This document shows, piece after piece, positions 14,496 to 25,193 of a stretch of DNA of 35,730 nucleotides. The translations under genes were made by a program, and so were the position numbers. Positions within the stretch are counted from its first letter, which is position 1, and each line of letters starts with the position of its first letter. A model generated the notes under the pieces. That model saw only the letters and a program-made list of their open reading frames with translations. It was not told the DNA's origin and made no database searches. Origin of the DNA: an uncultured Clostridia bacterium (lineage in GTDB: Bacteria; Bacillota; Clostridia; TANB77; CAG-508); contig CAKPFO010000010.1 in the NCBI GenBank assembly GCA_934153805.1, forward strand, positions 1 through 35,730. Reading direction: 5' to 3'.

Positions 14496-17400
14496 TTATT
14501 TTAAAACTTTCTTTTTTATAAAGATAATTCCAACTACTAATATGCTACTTGCAAGTAATATTGCAATTCCTATCATGTAGTATGTTCCAGCATTACCAAA
14601 TGGTGGTAATATCTTAACAATTTCTGAAACGTTACTATCTACTTCTGTTACATCTAATGTTGGATCTTGGTTACCTACTACAGAGTAAGCACTTCTTCTA
14701 CCAACATCATTGCTCATTTTTACAATTTCTACAATATTTCTGTAAGTCAAATCATCAGTTTTATTCTCTGATGTCATTAATTGTGTTAATACTAAATCTT
14801 CATCTACAGAACTTGTTTGGCTTCCATAAAATTCTGGTACTAATGCTGTTGTTGCAAGTTTAGAGTTGTCCTTTGTAACTATAATTGTATTGTATTTAGC
14901 CATTTGTGTATTTAATGCACTATTTACTAATCCATTTGCAATTAAGTTATCTTTTGTCATTACCTCCCATGCATCGTTGTCTACTGCGTAGAATTGTAAG
15001 TTATTTGCTACATAGTCTACTAATTTATTAGCTGTCGTTTTTACTATTGTGTTAGAATCTGATACAACTCCTGTATAGTAGAATTGATTATCTTTGTAAT
15101 CTACCTCCCCTACGTTTGTTACAGTAATCTTGTATGAGATTTTAATTGTTGCACCATGCATTAATTCTTCGTCCATAGTCATCTGTACTAATCCATATGT
15201 TAAATCATAATTATTTTTTTCTCTTATTGTTGCCATTGGATCTCCAGTTAACTTGTTATCTTTATAATTAAATTCATATGGTTTATGTTTTTTCCATAAT
15301 ACGTTTGATGCTGTTTGTGTTGCATCAAATAATGTTGAACCATCTGCTAATGTTAATTTAACATTTGTTACTTGTTTGTCTATTGCAAGTTGTGATTTTG
15401 GTCTTTCCTCTAATCCTAGGTTAACATCTTTTATTTGATATTTAGTAGTATTATCTACAGTTTGATTTCCTGTATCTGTTCTATTGTATTCAACCTCTAC
15501 ATTTATAGCACCTGTTTCTGCAGTCATTTGAGTATTATTCATAAATTCATTAATTAATGCTTGCATTTGTTCTTTGCTATATGATGTTCCTAAATATGTT
15601 GGAACTTTTTCTGAAGATGCTAATACTTCTGCTATATGGTTCTTAATATAATTTGTTTCATTTTGTTTTTCTGAAGAGTTTGAATAATTTTCTACTTCTT
15701 CTCTGCTGTTCAAATTATTTCTACCATATATATTATCGTTATCTACCATAATATCTTTTGCGTCTGATGCATTTGTTATTGCATCTGATGCTGCTATATC
15801 ATATAGATATTTACCAGTAGAGTTTTGTGTATTATAGTTCTTGTATGTTTCTATTTTTGATAATGCATATCTACTATTTGCATATGCTAGCATAAATGTG
15901 TTATCTGTTTGTGTTATTCCTGCTTGATATGTTGTAGACTTATAATCTTGACCATTATAAGATTTTGCATTTTGTCCTTGTTCTTGTAATGTATTTGTAA
16001 CCTCAGTTGATGTATTTGGTAATACTGTCTTTACAGTATCTCCATAGATAAATCTTACTACATAGTTACCTGGTACATATGATTTAAATACATATTTACC
16101 TCTTTCATTACTTGTTTCTGTAGATACTAGGTTGTTTTTGTTTATTATTGGTGTATATGTTCCTTCACCTGTAGAGAATGTCTTCCAAATGTATTCTGTT
16201 CCATTGTCCATAAGTTCTACTAATTGTACTGTTACACCATTAATTCCTTCTTCTTTGCTATCTTTTAGACCATTTCCAATAGATGTTTTTTGATCTTTAT
16301 TTTCAACATTTCTTATATCTTCCCAAGCAATACCATCTATTATTCTATCATCATCTCTATATAGTCTTATTCTAATATTTGGAGCTTTATCTGTATCATC
16401 TTCAAAGTTTGCATAGTTAATATTTCCATCCTTTGGAACATCATTTGGATTTATATTTCCTGGTACAGAGTCTACATCAAATAACCCTGCTACTTTTCCT
16501 GAAACATCTCCAAGATTTGGTACTTGAGTTCCATTTGCATAATATGTTTTAAATCCATTAATTTCTGCAATGTTTTCTTTACCAACTCCAAAGTTTGCTG
16601 TATTTCCTGTTGCTACATCTTCATCTAATAATACATTTCTTGCAGTATCTTTATTTACTCTAAATGTTAAGTATATATATGCTGTTTGTCCAGATGTTAA
16701 CTGCATTCCTTGTAATCCTCTTACATATAATCTGTTGTATCCATCAATATTTGTTGAATTACTATCTCCATACATACTTGTATTTAATACTACATTTACA
16801 TCATGTTCTCCACTATTGTTTCCTCGTTTAATTTCTATATATGAACGGTGTTTTGCATCATTTACATATGTAAAGTCTTTGTCATAGTAATCTACAATTT
16901 CCATTACCTCTCCAAGCACACTTTGTGATTGGTTACGAACTGTTAATTTATATGTAATATAAATTTCTAATTCGTCTTCTATCTTCTTATCATATGCATT
17001 TTGAGCTTCTTGATTTCCATAGTCTTCTACTTTATATTCATAATCTGACTTGAATATTTCTCTAGAATAAGATGAATTATAGTATGCATCTGAAAGTCTT
17101 ACATTAATATCCCATGTTCCTCCATCTTGTTCATCCATGTTTTGTCTTGTATTATAGTCATATGTATGTGTCTTTCCATTTATATCTAATGTAGCATATG
17201 CTACGTCTTTTCTTAGAGCCAAGTCAAATGTTTCCCTTCTTGTTAATCCAAAGTCAATATTTAAATGCTTTGGATATAATGCATAGTAGTATTTTCCTGC
17301 TATAGTTCTAGATTCATAAGATTCTGTAAATCTATCCCATATTGGATATAATTGTCTTGATGTATTATATCCTGTATATGAAGATATTCTACAATCTTCT

Positions 17401-19319
17401 ATAAATTGTAATTTGCTTCTTGTTGAATCATTATCACCAAAGTTACTTAACGCATTTGCATATGCTGTTTTGTAACTCTTTGTAGAAGCTGCTTGAGATA
17501 TTACATAATCATATATTTCTTTTATACCATATGGTGTTTCTGTGCTTGGTTTACTTACTATATATGCTGTATTTGTTGATCCTGCACTATAATACAAACT
17601 TCTTCTTACTGTGTAATTTCCTGGTGCTGAACTTATATGTGCAAAATTATTGTTAAAGTTTTCTCTTTCTGATACAACTTCTGTAGCATTTGTTACCCCG
17701 CCTACTAATCTTTGCTCTTTAGTTAGACCAGTATTGTATTGTGTTGCTTGATAAATTTGTCCATCATATACAAATTCTATATAATATTTCTTTTGTCCAT
17801 TTAAATTTGTAAATTCATAATATCCATTGTTGTCTGTTACTGTTCTTTTTACTTCTGAACCATCTGAGTAATGTAATATTACTTCTACTCCTGCTTTATA
17901 ATTTTCGTTTGAATCTTTTACACCATTTGGTAATGACTCTTTTCCAGATTGTCCATCTTCCCAAACTTTACCAGATAATTTAATTTGTAAGTTCTTTGTT
18001 GGTGGAGGTGTTGGAGTTGGTGGTTCTGTGTGGTCTGGTATTTTTATTTCTAATGATTCTTTATTTATCCATCTTGTTCCTGTTGCTGATAATAATGTTT
18101 GTGAATTTGCTTTTTCTTCAAGAACTTTAGCACTTGTTATTTTGCATGTATAGTGACAACCATCACAATGCCATGTATGATCATCTGTACAATCATCTGG
18201 GCAACTAGAGTTATGACTTCCATGGTGTCCATCGCAATACGATGAATGTGAATGTCCAAATGAAGTTTTATATTTATATCCTTCATAATATGTTATTGTA
18301 GATTCTGCTTTCATCCATTCAAAATCCACGTGTAATTTATTAATTTGTTCATCTGTTGTTGCTATATATTTTACATAAAATTGTTCGTTTGGTCTTGGAT
18401 ACTTTTGTAATACTGCATAGTCAATTAAGTTTTTATCATCCATTGTTTTAAAGTATGAAGGTGTAACTTCTACATTATTTATAATAAATGATTTTATTTC
18501 TATTCTTGAAGTCTTTTCTCCTATTAAGTACATATCTGATATTCCACCGGCTGTTAAATCAAGCATCATTCCATCTATATAATCAATAGAAAATGGTCCT
18601 ACAATATATTCGTGTGCAGATTGTGTTGCACTTTTCTTAATTTTGTTTTGGTCTGTTGTATCTCTCTTTACAACTTTTGAACCGTTTGCTTCTATTGCAT
18701 CTGCATATTCCCCATATGTTGCTGAATAGTAAGCTAATTTATCACCTATTACACCATCAATTGAAGGCTTTGGTGGTTTTTTATTATTTGCCAAGCTACT
18801 ATCCCATATAGTTTCTTGCTTGTAACTTAACCAATCATCCCAGTTTCCACCAGCATCTGTAGGCCATGTTAGCAAGAATGCTTCTGCATTAGTAGCTTTT
18901 CTAGTTGAACTTACTTTATAATATAATCTAGATGTTTTGTCACCCGGTAAAGCACAACTATCTGTTCTTGAATCATTTGCGTGTGCATTTACATATGCTA
19001 CTATGCTCTCATATGTATCACCTTGCCTACTTAAGCTACCTCCCTTTTGAGCACAATATATTTGTGAAATTCCTGAAACTGTTACTTTATAATATGATCC
19101 GTCTCCTCCAATAGTAGATGATATTTTTTGTGTATTAGAAGTATTTATATCAAATACTGTTCCTGGTGCTAAATCAAGTGGTTCTGTTTTTGCAACTTTT
19201 GTTACTGTTTCCGTCTTTCCTACTAATAAGTTTGGAATAGACTTAACTGCTATAAATGCCATTATTGCTATTATAACAAGTAATATGAAGTTAATTATTC
19301 GTTTTAATTTTTCTTTCAT
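14496..19319 (-). CDS. Large cell-surface protein with SdrD/Cna-B-type domains and a LPPFG membrane anchor
   Basis: Exported protein of 1607 aa. A single N-terminal hydrophobic helix (FILLVIIAIMAFIAVKSIPN) acts as signal peptide or anchor. A Cys/His-rich insert lies at about 350-392. A Pro-rich linker near 440 (PPTPTPPPT) precedes a first SdrD B-like domain (about 448-565: GKVWEDGQSG, then GYYEFTNLNG). A second (about 1000-1190) starts DGIAWEDIRN. The C-terminus is LPPFG, a hydrophobic helix and KKKVLK, the order of a sortase sorting signal, although LPPFG is not the standard LPXTG. Such domains make stiff stalks in wall-anchored adhesins and pilins. The ATG is 15 nt after the upstream stop, with AAGGAGG between them, so the two surface proteins are co-expressed. 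Its ligand is unknown. Confidence 0.8.
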   Translation of the reverse strand: MKEKLKRIINFILLVIIAIMAFIAVKSIPNLLVGKTETVTKVAKTEPLDLAPGTVFDINTSNTQKISSTIGGDGSYYKVTVSGISQIYCAQKGGSLSRQGDTYESIVAYVNAHANDSRTDSCALPGDKTSRLYYKVSSTRKATNAEAFLLTWPTDAGGNWDDWLSYKQETIWDSSLANNKKPPKPSIDGVIGDKLAYYSATYGEYADAIEANGSKVVKRDTTDQNKIKKSATQSAHEYIVGPFSIDYIDGMMLDLTAGGISDMYLIGEKTSRIEIKSFIINNVEVTPSYFKTMDDKNLIDYAVLQKYPRPNEQFYVKYIATTDEQINKLHVDFEWMKAESTITYYEGYKYKTSFGHSHSSYCDGHHGSHNSSCPDDCTDDHTWHCDGCHYTCKITSAKVLEEKANSQTLLSATGTRWINKESLEIKIPDHTEPPTPTPPPTKNLQIKLSGKVWEDGQSGKESLPNGVKDSNENYKAGVEVILHYSDGSEVKRTVTDNNGYYEFTNLNGQKKYYIEFVYDGQIYQATQYNTGLTKEQRLVGGVTNATEVVSERENFNNNFAHISSAPGNYTVRRSLYYSAGSTNTAYIVSKPSTETPYGIKEIYDYVISQAASTKSYKTAYANALSNFGDNDSTRSKLQFIEDCRISSYTGYNTSRQLYPIWDRFTESYESRTIAGKYYYALYPKHLNIDFGLTRRETFDLALRKDVAYATLDINGKTHTYDYNTRQNMDEQDGGTWDINVRLSDAYYNSSYSREIFKSDYEYKVEDYGNQEAQNAYDKKIEDELEIYITYKLTVRNQSQSVLGEVMEIVDYYDKDFTYVNDAKHRSYIEIKRGNNSGEHDVNVVLNTSMYGDSNSTNIDGYNRLYVRGLQGMQLTSGQTAYIYLTFRVNKDTARNVLLDEDVATGNTANFGVGKENIAEINGFKTYYANGTQVPNLGDVSGKVAGLFDVDSVPGNINPNDVPKDGNINYANFEDDTDKAPNIRIRLYRDDDRIIDGIAWEDIRNVENKDQKTSIGNGLKDSKEEGINGVTVQLVELMDNGTEYIWKTFSTGEGTYTPIINKNNLVSTETSNERGKYVFKSYVPGNYVVRFIYGDTVKTVLPNTSTEVTNTLQEQGQNAKSYNGQDYKSTTYQAGITQTDNTFMLAYANSRYALSKIETYKNYNTQNSTGKYLYDIAASDAITNASDAKDIMVDNDNIYGRNNLNSREEVENYSNSSEKQNETNYIKNHIAEVLASSEKVPTYLGTSYSKEQMQALINEFMNNTQMTAETGAINVEVEYNRTDTGNQTVDNTTKYQIKDVNLGLEERPKSQLAIDKQVTNVKLTLADGSTLFDATQTASNVLWKKHKPYEFNYKDNKLTGDPMATIREKNNYDLTYGLVQMTMDEELMHGATIKISYKITVTNVGEVDYKDNQFYYTGVVSDSNTIVKTTANKLVDYVANNLQFYAVDNDAWEVMTKDNLIANGLVNSALNTQMAKYNTIIVTKDNSKLATTALVPEFYGSQTSSVDEDLVLTQLMTSENKTDDLTYRNIVEIVKMSNDVGRRSAYSVVGNQDPTLDVTEVDSNVSEIVKILPPFGNAGTYYMIGIAILLASSILVVGIIFIKKKVLK

Positions 19320-19334
19320 TTCTATTCCTCCTTC

Positions 19335-22300
19335 TTATATTTTTCTTAAAACTTTCTTTCTAATATAATAAGCACTTACTCCTATTGCTATACAAATTAC
19401 TACTGATATTAATGCTGTATATACTATTGCATCACCAGTTTTTATTGAAATTACTACATCTGCTGCAGACATATCGTCTTCTGAACTTACTTTGTTTGCT
19501 GGTGTAGAATCTATATCTGCAATTCCTTCTTCATTGTATACTTCATAAATTTCTGCATTGTTATTTACTATTCCTGTATTTGTATCTGTCATTTTTTTAG
19601 TTAATGTTAATGTCATTTCTGCAGATTGTCCAGATTCTAATTTTGTATTAGCCAAACTTGAGTTATATAAATCTCCGTTTGTTGATTGATACCAATCTCT
19701 ATTTAATTCAGAGTTGAATTTCATATCTTTTGGCATATAGTCAACTACTTTTCTTACATAGTTTGCAATTGCTCCTTCATTTGTAACAACTATTTTATAA
19801 TCAATTATAACTGTTGCATTTGAAAGTTCTTTTGCTGGAATTTCAACTTTTGCAAGTTTTGAATTTTCATAACTATATGTTTTTACTGTATTTCCATATG
19901 TTACTGTAATTGAAGATATATATTTGTCTAATCTTAAATCAGATTTTTCTGATTCACATAGACCTATATCTATATTTCTTGCATTAGCATTTGAAATTTT
20001 AATTGTATCTGATGTTGCAACTTTTGTTTCTTTTCCATCTATTGTCATATCTATATTAATTACATCAGAGTTTGTTGTATCACTTACTCCTGATTTTTTG
20101 TATTGTGTTAAATCATATTTTGCACTATTGTATACAAATATTACTAGGTATTCACCTTCTTCTAGGTTAGTAAATGTGTACTCTCCTGTTGATAATGTTC
20201 TTGTTATTTTTTCTGCTCCTGTAGTAACATCTTTTACAATTTCGTTTGTATTTTTATTTAATAAACGTACTTCTATTCCAGATAGTAAAGTTTCTCCGTC
20301 ATCTCTTTGACCATTTTGATTACTATCTAACCATGCAAGTCCTGATATTATATATCTGCTACTATCATCTGGATTTTCGTCTGAACCATCGCCATCTCCA
20401 TAATCTACTTTATGAACATCTTTATTATACTCTATTACTGTTTTTACTGAGTTTGAAGTTAATGTATCAAAATCATTTCCAGATATAGTTGCATAATTAG
20501 TTGCTTCTTTTTGTGTTACTCCATCCTCAAATTTTGCTGCCTGCATTACAACTTTAATTTTTATTTTTACACCTGCTTTAAATGAATTTAAATCCATTAC
20601 TAAAGTATCTTCTACTTGTGCAAATGTTGAATATGATACATCTCCATTAATTATTTCTGCACTTACAAATTCCATTCCATCAGGTATTTTATTTTCAAAT
20701 TTAAAACTATTTGTATATACATCAGAAGTATTTTCTATTTCATAAGTATATGCTATTTGCTCAGTTTCTTTTATATATTCCTTTTCTGGAGCTAATTGTT
20801 TTATTGTAAAGCTTAGTTTACTTACAGTATTGCTTGTTTCATTTGAATAATGTACATTTCCTCCTTCTGTTTCTACTGTTGCTGTAGCTGTAATATCTCC
20901 TTGCATATCTCCTACTTGTGTACTTGCATTACAATTTATTGTCCATCCTATTGGCAATTCTTCTATATTAAATGTTGCAATATTAGTTGTTTTATCTATA
21001 GAAACTGTATATTTTAGTTCATAATCTGAAATAGTTGCACTTTCTATTTTAGTATCTTTAATTTCTAAATTTGTAGGTACTTTCATTTTTACTACTACAT
21101 TTTTTAAATCTGTTCCACTTATATTTTCAACATTTGCTGTGTAATCTATAGTATCTCCTTTTATTAATGTATAGTCACTAAATTTATCAGCTTTTACCAA
21201 TACTTTTACATAACCTTCTGCTATTTTTAAATTATATTCATTAGAAGTTACTTCTTTTTGCATATCGTCAGCAATTGCTCTTACTGTATTTTTTATTATT
21301 GTTTCTGGAAGTAATAAATCTTTTTCATTTTCTGAAAGAGCATTCATTCTATATTCTTCTACATTTACCATTTTTAATTCATATTCTACAGCTACTGTTT
21401 GTCCTTGCTTTACAGTTCCAACTGTAATAGTTTTTTCTGGGGCATCTATATCTTCATAATCAGATGTATAGTTATCTTGTATAAATTCTGTATGTTTTGT
21501 TGAATATTCTGCTACTAATTGTGTTGCAGGATCTGCAATTAAACTTGTATCTTCAGTAAATTGTACTTTTCCTGCATCATCTTTATATGTATAAATTTTT
21601 CCACTTGGTGCAGTAATATTTAATTTAACATTTTCTGCATCTACAGTTCCTGTATTTTTTATAAGAGCTTTAAACTTAACATATTGTTCTTCTCTTACTG
21701 TAGAATTTTCTTCAGAATTAGATTCTAGTCTTACTTCTAATGTTGGTGCTACACCTGTTGTTAATGTTACTAATCTTGATTTTGCTCTATCGTTTATTGT
21801 TTGCTCTTCTTGTACATTGTCAAAATATACTGTATATAAAGAGTTTACAGTTTCTGAATAGTTAAGATTTTCTGGTATTTGAGCACTATATGAAAATTTA
21901 ACACTATCTCCAACATTCATTTCATAGTTATTTAATACTATTAAATATGATTTTACTTTAGAAAAATCTGTTATATCTAAAGTCCATCCATTGCTGTTAT
22001 TGTTTAAATCTTCTGTTGCATTACCATTTTCAGAATAATAAACTGTTACATTTTGCATTCCTTGTGTATCTATTGCACCTAACATAGGAGCATCAAATGT
22101 ATTGTTTAAGCTATTATCTGTATCTATATCTGTTGTATCTTTCATTAATGTTCTACCTAATATACGAACATTATTAATTTTATTTGAATAATTATTTATT
22201 ACTTGTATTTGTGATGTAACATTTTTTGATGTAGCAGTAACTTCTAATTTTGATGTCTCGTCTTCTGTTAATGCCATTACCTCTGAAGCATCTGTGTTAT

Positions 22301-24416
22301 TTATCATTTTATTTACAGTTACTATCCCTACTGGTGCAATAAAGTTTATTTCTGCTACATTTTCTTGTATGTCTTTTCCATTTGTAGCAGTCATTTTTAA
22401 TTGTGATTGTGTCGTTGGTGTTAAGTTATCTACACTAATATCTGCTGTTATTACTATATTTGCTCCTTCAGTTGCTGCGTCTAAACTATATTTAGTTTGT
22501 ACTCCATTTAGTGTTACTACTATTTTTTTAGTTCCGTCTTTTTCTTCTATACAATCTGTTTGTCCAATTGTAAGTTCATCTTCAAACATTAATTGAACAT
22601 TTTTTATATTTATTTCGCTTATATAAGAAGGTAATTCTATTTCTACTTTTGGATTTTCAAACAATTTGTTATAAACAGAATTTGTTTTTAATATTGCTCT
22701 TAATTCAACATTTTCGTTTGTAACTATTGTTGATAAATCTTTATTATTAATTCTTAATTCTGTATTTGTTTCTGGTTCTATTAAAGCTATACTTGCTGTA
22801 GCTACTTGCTCTACTAATGTTAAATCATCTGATAAAGCTTTTACTTGGGCTACTAATTCTATATTTTCAAAAGTTTCTGTTGTAGATTTATTATATGATA
22901 AATCTGTTTTTATAGCTTTAGTAAATACTATTTCTAGTTTTCCTTCTGCTATAGGCTTTGTAGTTTTTATTGTTACATTGTTAATATTAAACTCTGACAA
23001 TTCAAATACTAAATTTCCACTTTCGTTAGCTTCTTGTGAATTATCTATTGTTCCTAATAATGTGTCTGCTGAATATACTTCTATGCTTCCTTCATCACCT
23101 AATATTTTTTCAAAGTTTTGTTTTGATACTTCTAATTTTTTATAATATGTATCTGCTTTAAAATCTCTTCCACTTGATTTAAAGTTGTCTGCACTTTGTG
23201 ATACTTCTATTTTATTTACTAATTGTGCAAATCCTACATTTGCTGTTAATTTTTCTGTATACTCAATTTCTTTTTTATCACTTGCAATATAGTTTGCATA
23301 CATTTGACCTTTGCTTAATTTTTCGTTAGTTTCTATAGCAAAGTCTACAATGTTTCCAACTTGTCCTTCTACTTGTTTTGTTTCTTGTACATTTGCTGTT
23401 ATAATATCTTGTTTTGCATTATATACTTGTATATTTGAATTAACTTTTATATCTATGTTTGTATTATCTATTGCAGTGCCTAATACTTCTTCTGGATAAA
23501 TAGCTGTTACAACATATTCATCTAGTGCTCCTTTTTTCCATGAGATTTTTCCATCTTCTGTTTGAGTATTTTGAACATCTATAACAACTTTGTTCTCATT
23601 TATAGTATAATTGTTCTCATCAAAATTTGTACTATCATTTCCGTTTGTTGCTACTGTTGTATTTGCATTAACTTTTATATCCTTTGGAGGTATATTATTT
23701 ATATTTGGAACTTCTACTTCTATTTTTGTTTCTTTTATTGGTAATGTATTATCTTTAACTCCTGATTTTATAATTGTTTGTACAATTAATCCTTTTTGAC
23801 CATTTATATTGTATGGTACAAATTTTGCTATATCAGATTGTAATATAGCTTCTGCATTTGCTGTCCAATTAAGTTTTAAAGAAATTTGTTTTTCTACACT
23901 ATTGTTCTTGCCTTTTGCATCTACATATGTTCCTGACATCTGTACTAAACTTGTTAGGCTAAAGTCTACCACATTTACTGTTTCTCCATCTTTAAATTGA
24001 ATTGGTATTTCAAGTCTTACATTTTCTCCACTGTTTATTTGTTTTAATATTACTGTGTTTGACTCAGTATCTATACTAGATATGTAATCTGAATTTACGT
24101 CGTTTGTAAGTTTGAAATTTGAGTTCAAAAATTTAATCATAGTATTTTTTAAGTAACCTGCATTTTTAACAGTTACATCTACTACAATCTTGTTATCCTC
24201 TCCCATATTTTTTGTTGCTTCGTAAGTTTTGTTCTCTTCACTTACAAAATATGCATTAAATTCTACATTTGAGTTATTAGTTTTAGCATTTTGTTTTTCT
24301 AGTGATACATTCTCTGCTAATACCTCACTTGCATAAATTCCTACATTGCTAAAATTTGCTAATGTAATAATCATTAATAGCATAGTTGCAATTATTTTTT
24401 TACTCTTTTTGTACAT
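19335..24416 (-). CDS. Large cell-surface protein with DUF11-like repeats and a C-terminal SdrD-B domain
   Basis: Exported protein of about 1693 aa. Signal peptide: MYKKSKKI, hydrophobic core ATMLLMIITLANF, then a likely cleavage near YASEV. Most of the chain is beta-rich repeats of the DUF11 type (e.g. VKFKALIKNTGTVDAENVKL, IAYTYEIENTSDV). An SdrD B-like domain starts at about 1355 (ISGLAWLDSNQNGQRDDGE) and ends with YTFTNLEEGEYLVIF. The C-terminus is KTGDAIVYTALI..., a membrane helix and RKKVLRKI; no LPXTG is visible before the helix. I chose the ATG at 24416 because GGAGGAAACTTTT precedes it directly; an ATG at 24431 lies upstream of that site. First gene of a two-gene operon with the 1607-aa protein. 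Repetition suggests an extended stalk; the binding partner is unknown. Confidence 0.8.
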   Translation of the reverse strand: MYKKSKKIIATMLLMIITLANFSNVGIYASEVLAENVSLEKQNAKTNNSNVEFNAYFVSEENKTYEATKNMGEDNKIVVDVTVKNAGYLKNTMIKFLNSNFKLTNDVNSDYISSIDTESNTVILKQINSGENVRLEIPIQFKDGETVNVVDFSLTSLVQMSGTYVDAKGKNNSVEKQISLKLNWTANAEAILQSDIAKFVPYNINGQKGLIVQTIIKSGVKDNTLPIKETKIEVEVPNINNIPPKDIKVNANTTVATNGNDSTNFDENNYTINENKVVIDVQNTQTEDGKISWKKGALDEYVVTAIYPEEVLGTAIDNTNIDIKVNSNIQVYNAKQDIITANVQETKQVEGQVGNIVDFAIETNEKLSKGQMYANYIASDKKEIEYTEKLTANVGFAQLVNKIEVSQSADNFKSSGRDFKADTYYKKLEVSKQNFEKILGDEGSIEVYSADTLLGTIDNSQEANESGNLVFELSEFNINNVTIKTTKPIAEGKLEIVFTKAIKTDLSYNKSTTETFENIELVAQVKALSDDLTLVEQVATASIALIEPETNTELRINNKDLSTIVTNENVELRAILKTNSVYNKLFENPKVEIELPSYISEINIKNVQLMFEDELTIGQTDCIEEKDGTKKIVVTLNGVQTKYSLDAATEGANIVITADISVDNLTPTTQSQLKMTATNGKDIQENVAEINFIAPVGIVTVNKMINNTDASEVMALTEDETSKLEVTATSKNVTSQIQVINNYSNKINNVRILGRTLMKDTTDIDTDNSLNNTFDAPMLGAIDTQGMQNVTVYYSENGNATEDLNNNSNGWTLDITDFSKVKSYLIVLNNYEMNVGDSVKFSYSAQIPENLNYSETVNSLYTVYFDNVQEEQTINDRAKSRLVTLTTGVAPTLEVRLESNSEENSTVREEQYVKFKALIKNTGTVDAENVKLNITAPSGKIYTYKDDAGKVQFTEDTSLIADPATQLVAEYSTKHTEFIQDNYTSDYEDIDAPEKTITVGTVKQGQTVAVEYELKMVNVEEYRMNALSENEKDLLLPETIIKNTVRAIADDMQKEVTSNEYNLKIAEGYVKVLVKADKFSDYTLIKGDTIDYTANVENISGTDLKNVVVKMKVPTNLEIKDTKIESATISDYELKYTVSIDKTTNIATFNIEELPIGWTINCNASTQVGDMQGDITATATVETEGGNVHYSNETSNTVSKLSFTIKQLAPEKEYIKETEQIAYTYEIENTSDVYTNSFKFENKIPDGMEFVSAEIINGDVSYSTFAQVEDTLVMDLNSFKAGVKIKIKVVMQAAKFEDGVTQKEATNYATISGNDFDTLTSNSVKTVIEYNKDVHKVDYGDGDGSDENPDDSSRYIISGLAWLDSNQNGQRDDGETLLSGIEVRLLNKNTNEIVKDVTTGAEKITRTLSTGEYTFTNLEEGEYLVIFVYNSAKYDLTQYKKSGVSDTTNSDVINIDMTIDGKETKVATSDTIKISNANARNIDIGLCESEKSDLRLDKYISSITVTYGNTVKTYSYENSKLAKVEIPAKELSNATVIIDYKIVVTNEGAIANYVRKVVDYMPKDMKFNSELNRDWYQSTNGDLYNSSLANTKLESGQSAEMTLTLTKKMTDTNTGIVNNNAEIYEVYNEEGIADIDSTPANKVSSEDDMSAADVVISIKTGDAIVYTALISVVICIAIGVSAYYIRKKVLRKI

Positions 24417-24467
24417 AAAAGTTTCCTCCATTTACTTTTTATTATTATAATTTATCATTCATTACTT

Positions 24468-24496
24468 ATTATACCGCATTTTCCAGTATTTTTCAA
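24468..24496 (-). promoter_or_regulatory. sigmaA-type promoter of the surface-protein operon
   Basis: TTGAAA (24491-24496), 17-bp spacer and a consensus TATAAT (24468-24473) on the minus strand, about 50 bp upstream of the GGAGG and ATG of the first surface gene. Confidence 0.75.
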
Positions 24497-24550
24497 CTTT
24501 TTGACGCAATTTATTTAACTTTTTATGTATATTTGTGCTATCTTTTTAAA

Positions 24551-24584
24551 AATTATTTATAATTATATTTATTTATAAATAATT
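24551..24584. repeat. AT-only hairpin in the divergent intergenic region
   Basis: AATTATTTATAA / TTATAAATAATT form a perfect 12-bp stem around a 10-nt loop. It lies in the 370-bp gap between the divergent surface-protein operon and the plus-strand pair. Apart from this hairpin and the promoter at 24468-24496, the gap shows AT-rich sequence and a CATATTATA near 24753 that could be a sporulation-type -10, without a clear -35. Confidence 0.5.
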
Positions 24585-24788
24585 ATAGTTCTCCTATATT
24601 ATATATTTTTACATATTTCTTCCTTTTTTTCAACTCATTAAAACCGTCAAAAACGCTTACATTTCATATGTATTTACGGAAGGTCATTTATGGACTAAAA
24701 TATTAAATTTTTATTACAATTTTTGTTAATGTGTAACACTTTTTTATATTTTGCATATTATATATAAAATTAATTATTGAGGTGAAGG

Positions 24789-25193
24789 TTGAAAAATAAT
24801 TGCAATTCTTTTCCAACCAGATTTGTACCTAGGAAAGGGATGTTAGTAAATATGGATGAAGAAATTTTTAAAAATCTTTCTAATATGCTTGATAATAGTG
24901 GCTCTGTAAATAATAGCCAAAACAATAATTCAAATTTTGCCTCTAACAATTTTAATAATGAAAATAATAGTTTTGATTTCTCGAACATTGATATGGCAAC
25001 TATTATGAAATTAAAGAACGCTATGGACAGTATTAATTCAAAAAAAAATGATTCAAGAACAAACCTATTAATGTCGCTAAAACCATATTTAAAGCCTTCT
25101 AAAAAGGAAAAACTAGACCAATATATGAAGCTTTTAAATATTTCTTCTGTCTTAGAAGTCTTTAATACAATGGGTGGTGAAAAGAATAAATGA
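24789..25193 (+). CDS. Conserved-looking hypothetical protein with an Asn-rich linker
   Basis: Protein of up to 134 aa, not recognised as a named family. It has an N-terminal acidic helix (MDEEIFKNLSNMLDN), an Asn/Ser-rich linker, and a helical C-terminal half (NIDMATIMKLKNAMDSINSK, then LLMSLKPYLKPSKKEKL). No signal peptide or membrane segment is seen, so it is probably cytoplasmic. The start is uncertain: TTG at 24789 follows GAGGTGA, ATG at 24840 has AGGA 5 nt upstream, and ATG at 24852 begins MDEE. Its stop overlaps the next gene's ATG (ATGA), so the two work together. An orderly helical domain and coupled translation argue that it is a real gene. Confidence 0.7.
   Translation: MKNNCNSFPTRFVPRKGMLVNMDEEIFKNLSNMLDNSGSVNNSQNNNSNFASNNFNNENNSFDFSNIDMATIMKLKNAMDSINSKKNDSRTNLLMSLKPYLKPSKKEKLDQYMKLLNISSVLEVFNTMGGEKNK

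Noticed and set aside
24770..24988. Minus-strand open frame opposite the hypothetical gene at 24789
   Set aside because: No ribosome binding site; Leu/Phe-rich complement of Asn/Lys codons.
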